Below are positions 23,128-29,141 of a DNA stretch of 29,141 bases, piece after piece. The notes beneath the pieces were generated by a model. The model did not search any database. It was not told the DNA's origin and saw only the letters and a list, made by a program, of their open reading frames with translations. This stretch comes from Conidiobolus coronatus NRRL 28638 (Eukaryota > Entomophthoromycota > Entomophthoromycetes > Entomophthorales > Conidiobolaceae): assembly GCA_001566745.1 (NCBI GenBank), contig KQ964439.1, positions 2,947 through 32,087 on the forward strand, read 5' to 3'. Every line of letters starts with the position of its first letter. Position 1 is the first letter of the stretch. The translations under genes and the position numbers were made by a program.

Positions 23128-24174
23128 TATATTTTTTAACTAAGAAAGAGAGAAAGCAATATCAATAAAAATAATCAAACTTATTAAATGTTAAGGTTAT
23201 TACTCTTTTATATTATTTTTTTATACAAGGGGAATGACGCAAATTAATAATCAAATTAAATTAATGCTTATATTGGCGAATTGTAGACTAAAAATTATGG
23301 GAATTGTATATCCAAATTTACTATATTATAAAATTTGTTTTACAAGCTACTCTTACATTAGATATGCTAATACTATATTATTAGCAAATTTCAAAAATAA
23401 TTTTTCACTATAAGCTTAAATTTGCTAATCAATAAATCTTATTAAATGATTTATTAAAATCTAATTTTTATAGAAATTTTAATTATCCTAAAAAATTTAA
23501 ATTATTTTTATTTAAATACTAAAATTTTATATTGTTGACTAAATACTTAATATTGCTCTAACTATACACATTTTGCAAGGAACGAGATTATAAGCTACTA
23601 TATATTGAGAATTAGCTAAGAAAATGTATATAATTAATATAATAAATGATTTTAATATTTTTTATTTGATATACTGCAAGATTAATTCATCTTTAATAAG
23701 TTAAAAATCTTGTAACATAGCTGAATAGCGAGTATAAAGCACTATAATTGAATAGAAAAAAATACAAAAGTATTAATTTTGCTATTATATAGATCATTTA
23801 CCTTTTAAAAGGCATCTATTGTTACATAAATCTTTACCCTCTTAAATTTAAATAATAATAAGTTTACTAATTAAAAGATATACAAGAAATATTATATTAA
23901 ACTATTTTCTTTTTAATAGCTCTGTTTAGATCTTCAATATATATTTATTTTTTGAGATAATTCAAATATAAATTTAAACATTACTTTATTATAACACGAT
24001 AGTATACCTGGCTGCAATTTATGATTGTGTACTAATTATATATAGTAGATTTTTATATTTAGTAGCTTTAGTGTGTATAAACTAATGCTCTAACAATAGT
24101 TTTTAAATCCTGTTAATTAGTATAGCTAATTAAAATATTAATTCAGCATTCAATATTTCCATTACATAAACATA
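23128..24174. other. 1-kb AT-rich intergenic region
   Basis: This lies between the start of SPT16 (-) and the 3' end of the coiled-coil gene (-). It should contain the SPT16 promoter. A weak inverted repeat (TGTAACATAG at 23711-23720 against CTATTGTTACA at 23817-23827) resembles the ends of the foldback element at 10430-10561 in sequence and spacing, but the match is short. No gene is seen. Confidence 0.5.
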
Positions 24175-25009
24175 TTACATATATTTTTGTATAGTTTTGG
24201 AAAAATTCTCCACCTCCTCTTCAAACGAACTTCTAACCTTTTCAAAAGCTTCTCTCTCACACCTATAAAAATTATTGATATATATACCTATAAAAATTAA
24301 TTTTTTACTCTAAATGCTCTATATCGATTAAGTTGATATTGAATTCTTGATCATCTTCCACACTTGAGCTACTGTTTTCATTTTTCAAATCTTTATCTAA
24401 AATCCTTATTAGCAAGGATGCTTTAAATGGTATCAAATATTAACTCAATTGCTTAATGGAAATTTCGATAGCTTTTACTTCTTCCAAAATCCTTTCTAAT
24501 AAATTAGCTAAATAATTTTAACTCAAATATTTAATAATAACAATGTTTTAAATCACTTTTCTCTTTAATGTTTTGCTTTCCGTTATTTTTCAAATCTTCG
24601 AGCTTTAAATGTAAGCATTTTAACTTTGAATTGAACAGTTTTCTATATGAACTTTCATGAGTAATTTTACATATGAAAGATTATGGTTAACTTGGTTCAG
24701 ATTTTGCATGAGCTCAGTTCAAAATTTTAATTTTTTTATAATCGAGTTTTCATCGTGTATAGTCATTATTTAATAGAGAATTGATGGTATCATCATATTA
24801 AAATACTAAATTATCAACTTTAAGTGATAAAAATTACTCTTTAATAAGCTTTAAGCAGGTAGAAATCATAAATATTGTAAATTTTCCATGTAAAATTTTT
24901 TGGATAAATATTCCCCGTTTTAACCAAAACCGCTCATATTGAATAATTTGCTCTGTGTTTACCTGTACTGCTTTTGACTATAGGATTTTATTTCTTGGTA
25001 GCTATCCAT
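24175..25009 (-). CDS. Small coiled-coil protein, five short exons
   Basis: Exons on the minus strand: 25009-24963, 24642-24557, 24507-24445, 24396-24309 and 24262-24175. Introns are 320, 49, 48 and 46 nt, all GT...AG, and every phase agrees, giving 123 residues. The protein starts MDSYQEIKSYSQKQYRKLF, continues with NSKLKCLHLKLEDLKNNGK, then TNLLERILEEVKAIEISIKQL, an acidic Ser-rich link (ENSSSSVEDDQEF) and ends CEREAFEKVRSSFEEEVENF ... QKYM. Heptad-like hydrophobic spacing predicts two coiled-coil segments. Small helical subunits of kinetochore, BLOC-1-type or other scaffold complexes look like this, but I cannot assign a family. Five joined frames with normal intron sizes make chance very unlikely. 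Intron 1 is six times longer than all other introns in the window and is filled by a dispersed repeat. A TATA-like TATATAAAACAC lies at 25041-25052 (minus strand). Confidence 0.75.
24650..24955 (-). repeat. Dispersed repeat, copy 1, filling intron 1
   Basis: Read on the minus strand it runs from GCAAATTATTCAATATG through GGTTAAAACGGGGAA and TAAAATTTTGAACTGAGC to AAGTTAACCATAATC and the splice acceptor. It aligns along its whole length with copy 3 (27599-27850, plus strand) and copy 2 (28605-28897, minus strand). It occupies nearly all of the 320-nt intron 24643-24962. Confidence 0.75.
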
Positions 25010-25386
25010 TTTGGTTTTAAATAGTTTAGTAATGATTATAGTGTTTTATATACGCGAATTTTAGCATTTATTAAATGTAAATGATATTGAATAGCAATTT
25101 TCGACTCGTAATTGATTATTTATCAAGTTATTAACTACATCTCTCTCACTATTCACTCAAGATATATATAAGGTTAATAACTATTCCTTTGTTAAAATTG
25201 TATTAGTTTGATACTATAAATTATTATTTTATAACATTTACTTCAGATTTTTAAGATTATAAATATAATAGGTTAGAGAGAAGATTAAATATAATTAGCT
25301 ACTTTTATTAAATTTTATTAATAATACAGAAAGTTTTATCGTTGAATTAATATTCGTTATATTAATATAAGTATAAATAAAACTAA
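25010..25386. other. Short intergenic region between two minus-strand genes
   Basis: This contains the probable promoter of the coiled-coil gene (TATA-like at 25041-25052) and the 3' UTR of the zinc transporter. Nothing else is seen. Confidence 0.5.
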
Positions 25387-26572
25387 TTAATTTAATATAC
25401 ACTTAATGCTACCTTCGCTACTTGAGTCTGTTATTGTTATACTTGGTTCTCTACTGGACTGAACCTCTTCAGGCTGGATAGTTACTTCATTAACCCCAAA
25501 TTTGTTAAGTACACATTTTACTTTGCTACAAATTTCCATATAATCTGCACCTTTTTGAATTGAAATATGAGCTGAAGCAACAATTTTGTCATCGCTCAAC
25601 TGCCAAATGTGCAATTCGTGGGCTCCCAGTATCTCAGGTATTTTTTCTAACTCTTCATTGATCTTTGTTATAGGGACATGAACTGGACTACTCTGTAATA
25701 GAATTTGCGAAGTTCTTTTAATTAAAGGGACAGTAAGCTTAACAATTAGCAAGGTTATTAGGATTGATATTATGGGGTCGAATAAATACTTTTCCTTAAA
25801 GTCAGCTAGCCAAATGATCAATGATACTATTATCACTCCAATACTCGTAAGTGCGTCACCAAGTACGTGTAAATAAACTGCGTGCATATTAGTCGATACG
25901 ATTTTTTTAGCTTGAAAATTGGTGTTTGAATCGTTGTTTGATGACTGGATAACATCTTTTTCATTGATATCGATATGTTTATTATCAATACCAGCTTCAA
26001 TGTCATCATCGTTACGATTATGAGAGTGATCGTGGCCATGACTGTGAGAATGGCAGTGATCGTGGCCTCCAAACAAAAACATTCCAAAAACATTAACAAA
26101 TAGACCTAAGCTACCAACAATTAAAATTAGCTGAGGATGTTCAATTTCTATAATAAAGTTGTTAATAAAAAGCAATACAATTTTTAAAAAAAATACCTAT
26201 TGGAGTGAAGAATCTCTGGATTGCTTCTATAAAAATAGTAAAGCTTACTCCTAGTAGCAATACTCCATTGACTAGTCCTCCAAGGATTTCAGCTCTTTGA
26301 TAGCCATACGTATATCTAGGATCATAGTCTTTCTTATTGCTCAACTATAAAAAAGAAGTTAGTAAAATGCATTGATAAATTCTAATAGTTTAAGTTACTT
26401 TAACAGCGTATAAAGCAATTGCCAAACTTATCACATCGTTTAGCATATGAAATGAGTCTGCTATTAAAGCAATAGAGTTAACTAAATACCCTATTACTAA
26501 CTCAGCAATCATTAAAGTTAAGCTTAATCCTAACTGAATCGCTAATTTTGTTGACTTTGACAACTTAAACAT
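25387..26572 (-). CDS. Vacuolar zinc transporter, CDF family (Zrc1/Cot1 type), three exons
   Basis: Cation diffusion facilitator that moves Zn2+ (or Co2+) from the cytosol into a vacuole or other compartment in exchange for H+. Exons on the minus strand: 26572-26399, 26344-26197 and 26147-25387; introns are 54 and 49 nt; the joined protein has 360 residues. Six membrane segments are expected. The first metal-site pair is H42xxxD46 in the signature DSFHMLNDVISL; the second is H201xxxD205 in HAVYLHVLGDALTS. RYTYGYQRAEILGGLVNGVLL and QLILIVGSLGLFVNVFGMFL are typical of this fungal group. Between segments 4 and 5 lies a His-rich loop (136-150, HDHCHSHSHGHDHSH), which binds or senses zinc. The cytosolic C-terminal domain contains GAHELHIWQLSDDKIVASAH. 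It is somewhat shorter than yeast Zrc1 (about 440 residues). Location and metal are inferred from the family. Confidence 0.92.
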
Positions 26573-27939
26573 TATCTAATAGTATAAATATAATCCAATA
26601 TAGTAATTAAATCACAATGATAATATTTTATTTTCTTCGTTATAGAGTATTTATATAAAGTTTAATTACTGCAATAATTTTTTTAATAAAATGCAATTAA
26701 GATTTAGTTTAATTGCATTAAATTACCAATTTATTACAAAAATCCAAATGGCCTAAACCCCTTTTAAAATTCTAATTTATTTTTTGTTTATATTTATTCT
26801 TACTCATTATTAAATTAAAATGAAAACATAGTAAAGGATAATATTATTTATATACTAGTTAATATTATTATATAAAACCAATATTAAGTGTTAGAATGTG
26901 CTTATAATATAAAATTAGAATTGACTCAGATTGAGCTCATTATGCTAATTTCTTATCGTTTTAATTTTAGATCAATTAAGCGCATTATCGCTGAGTTATT
27001 AATAAAAATACACATTTAATATTATGTAAAAGTTATAATTTGTTCTGTTTATAGCATGACACTTGGCTTTAAGCTATAGAAGTTAGTTTATTATAAAATT
27101 CGTACAATAAGTGACCTAAGCTATGTTGAACATATAGTAGAATGATTTGTTTTAATTTACATAGTACTTGTTAATAATATATATCTATAACAATTTAACA
27201 ATTTTATATATGGATATTTGCTAGCATCATCTTATAAGCTAGTTTACATCTTTATAGCGCTATAATTAATATCAGTAAATGGTAATACTTGATATTTAAT
27301 TAAACTATGTTTTCAAAAATAAAGAATTTTTAATATTTTAGATAAAAGTTATGCGCATACAAAAGTATATTCACTTTAATAAGCCTTTATCCCTATTCGA
27401 TTTTTTATGCATAGCTCTAATGAGCTCACCAGTTATGCCAATTTTAGATTTATTCATGTCTTAATTGGTATATATTTTATATCAAATTGCTCAATAAACT
27501 AATCATTGATTATACAAGCCTTGGAATAACATAAAGATGTTTATAAACCAATTTTTTGAGTGTGGTGGAAAGCTTTCAAATAGCGGTTTAGCTATAATGC
27601 AAATATATTCAGTATAAGATTGATTCTGGTTGAAACGAGGAAAATTTGCAGTATTTTTAATTTTTGATTGCTTAAAACTTATTAAAAAGCATCTTCTATT
27701 AGTTAGAGTTGATAATATAATATTTTAATAAAATATTATCATTAATCCTCTATTGAATAGTAACTATATACTATGAAAACTCAGTTATAAAAAATTTAAA
27801 TTTTGAACTGAACTCATACAAAATTTGAATCTAGCCAGAATTACTGATATAATTATAATTGAAAATGATCTGCTTTATTTGTAATGTGGTTATTTAAAAT
27901 GTTTAATCTATAATATTATTTTGAAATATATACTAATAA
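26573..27939. other. AT-rich intergenic region with a repeat copy
   Basis: It begins with the promoter of the zinc transporter (-). An ATG frame at 27537-27611 (MFINQFFECGGKLSNSGLA ...) followed by a GTATAAG donor could be a first exon of the gene at 27940-28239, but the phases could not be joined directly. The dispersed-repeat copy 3 lies at 27599-27850. Confidence 0.45.
27599..27850 (+). repeat. Dispersed repeat, copy 3
   Basis: It starts GCAAATATATTCAGTATAAG, then GGTTGAAACGAGGAAAATTT, and has TTAAATTTTGAACTGAACTC near its end. It is the closest match to copy 1 and lies in opposite orientation. It sits upstream of, and in the same sense as, the two exons at 27940-28239. Confidence 0.7.
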
Positions 27940-28239
27940 ATATATTTATTTGGCAAATGTTCTAAAAATACAAAATTACCAAAAATTGATAGATTATGTG
28001 ATAATTTTATTAAAATTGTTAAAATATATCTTATATTATTCACGCTGCCAGAATGTATAGATCCAAGTAAGATTAGGTAATATATGTAAGTAAAGTTTTA
28101 ATCTACTTATTTTTCAGCTCCAGTATTAGATGCTAAACGCAAAAAATTTAACTATGTAGATAGTATATTAAGTTTTGCAAAATTTATTGATGATACAGCA
28201 TATAATTTAGTGCAAGATAACCTAAATAATATTAATTAG
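27940..28239 (+). CDS. Unrecognised gene, last two exons (5' end not resolved)
   Basis: An open frame from 27940 (the true acceptor may be the AG at 27991-27992) runs to a GTAAGA donor at 28067. A 51-nt intron (28067-28117, ending TTTTTCAG) follows, and the last exon 28118-28239 ends at TAG. The joined sequence reads KLPKIDRLCDNFIKIVKIYL, then ILFTLPECIDPTPVLDAKRK and KFNYVDSILSFAKFIDDTAY ending in NLNNIN. Eighty-two codons without a stop across a canonical intron are unlikely by chance in DNA this AT-rich. It looks like a helical, partly hydrophobic protein; no family recognised. No start codon lies in the frame, so at least one exon is upstream, possibly beyond repeat copy 3. Confidence 0.5.
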
Positions 28240-29141
28240 CACTTTACTTTGATTAAATACATATTTTGATATATGAAAATATTTGGCTCTCTTCAATAAG
28301 ATTTGGCTTCAATATAGGCCATGACTAAGCTAACATCTTAATTAATAGTTAGCAGCCCAAGACTTATGCATCAAAAGTAAAAAATATATGCTATTTAATC
28401 GCACATTAATAGAGTTGAATAAGTTAAAAAGAATTAAATTATTTCAATGTTGTGATATTGATTTTTATAACGTAACAACAATACTGAATATAGCTCGTTT
28501 AAAAATCATTTAACAATATATTTTTAAATAATTAAATTGTAGATATTTTGTCTTAACAAGTAACGCAAATAATTATATATATTCGTAGAATTTAAAGCAT
28601 GAATCTAAATATAACATCATGGTAATATGAGAAGTTCTAGTTAATTTGATTTAGTTTTGTATGAGCCCAGTTCAAAATTTTAACCTTAGTATAAGCAAGT
28701 TATTAGCATTTATAACAGCTATTTAAAAGATATTAGCTTATAATACCATATTAAAACACTGTTTTGTCAGCTTTAACTAACAAAAGAGATTTTTTAGACG
28801 ATTTAAACATATAAAAAAATAAATATTGTAGATTTGATCTAAAAAAATTTTAGACAAATTTTCCTCGTTTTTAACTAAATTGAAATGTTATATTCGCTAA
28901 TAAAGTAAGGAATAAATTATAAATAATTTTAATAAATATTTAGCTAAGTTAATTATTAAATTATTTTTCAATCACTTAGAAGCTTAATAAAATTAGATGT
29001 ATATTCAATCAATAATTTATAGGCTTTTAATACCAATTAAAGTTGAAATTACTGGATTTTATTATAAAAACTTGTAGAATTTTTACTCTTTTGTTAAAGT
29101 TATCTACTTAATAGCTCTAAAAATTAAAATAAATTATAAAT
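28240..29141. other. AT-rich end region with a repeat copy
   Basis: This contains the 3' UTR of the preceding gene and copy 2 of the dispersed repeat (28605-28897). No other gene or RNA is recognised up to the window end. Confidence 0.5.
28605..28897 (-). repeat. Dispersed repeat, copy 2
   Basis: On the minus strand it runs from GCGAATATAACATTTC and GTTAAAAACGAGGAAAATTT through AAAATTTTGAACTGGGCTC to AAATTAACTAGAACTTCTC and TTATATTTAG. It aligns with copies 1 and 3 and supplies the uninterrupted form of the region split in copy 4. Confidence 0.7.

Overview
The window looks like nuclear DNA of a very AT-rich filamentous fungus. The main signs are a full-length FACT subunit Spt16, a CYS3/MetR-type bZIP factor, a Zrc1/Cot1-type zinc transporter, a mitochondrial ribosomal protein and Kex2-type secreted precursors. 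Genes carry very short, uniform introns, mostly 46-58 nt with a mode of 49. Large gene-poor stretches and dispersed repeats fit a low-GC early-diverging (zygosporic) fungus such as a Conidiobolus-like species. That placement is inference; the sequence alone does not fix the species. Many gene models here were rebuilt by joining exons, because single open frames show only fragments.

Layout. 1-849 (+) holds the 3' part of bL9m, a mitochondrial ribosomal protein. 1573-6952 (-) holds five tandem intronless genes, all in one direction, for secreted proteins. Four of them (A-D) share a signal peptide, and B, C and D carry a 48-50 residue cassette bounded by Kex2-type Arg-Arg sites (one in B, two in C, one in D; lost from A). 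Genes A, B and C also share a promoter module and a 3' module, so they are recent duplicates under one control. Gene E is a more distant neighbour with the same overall design. 8997-9759 (+) is a DinB-fold protein in three exons. 9760-16595 is a 6.8 kb gene desert with an assembly gap and repeat remains. 16596-17204 (+) is the CYS3-like bZIP. 18955-19614 (+) is an orphan protein that converges on SPT16 (19655-23127, -, nine exons) with only 40 bp between stop codons. 24175-25009 (-) is a five-exon coiled-coil protein whose exons are too short to show as open frames. 25387-26572 (-) is the zinc transporter in three exons. 27940-28239 (+) holds the last two exons of another unrecognised gene.

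How things fit together. SPT16, bL9m, the bZIP and the zinc transporter are unlinked housekeeping or regulatory genes. The only obvious functional cluster is the secreted precursor array at 1.5-7 kb, the best candidate for an undescribed system: a family of cysteine-free, Asn/Gly-rich secreted peptides released by Kex2, reminiscent in design of fungal Kex2-processed repeat proteins such as Ustilago Rep1, but with a sequence I do not recognise. A second notable thread is a dispersed repeat of about 250-320 bp, with four clear copies and a fragment. One copy fills the only oversized intron in the window (320 nt against about 50), and another copy is split by a 132 bp foldback element.
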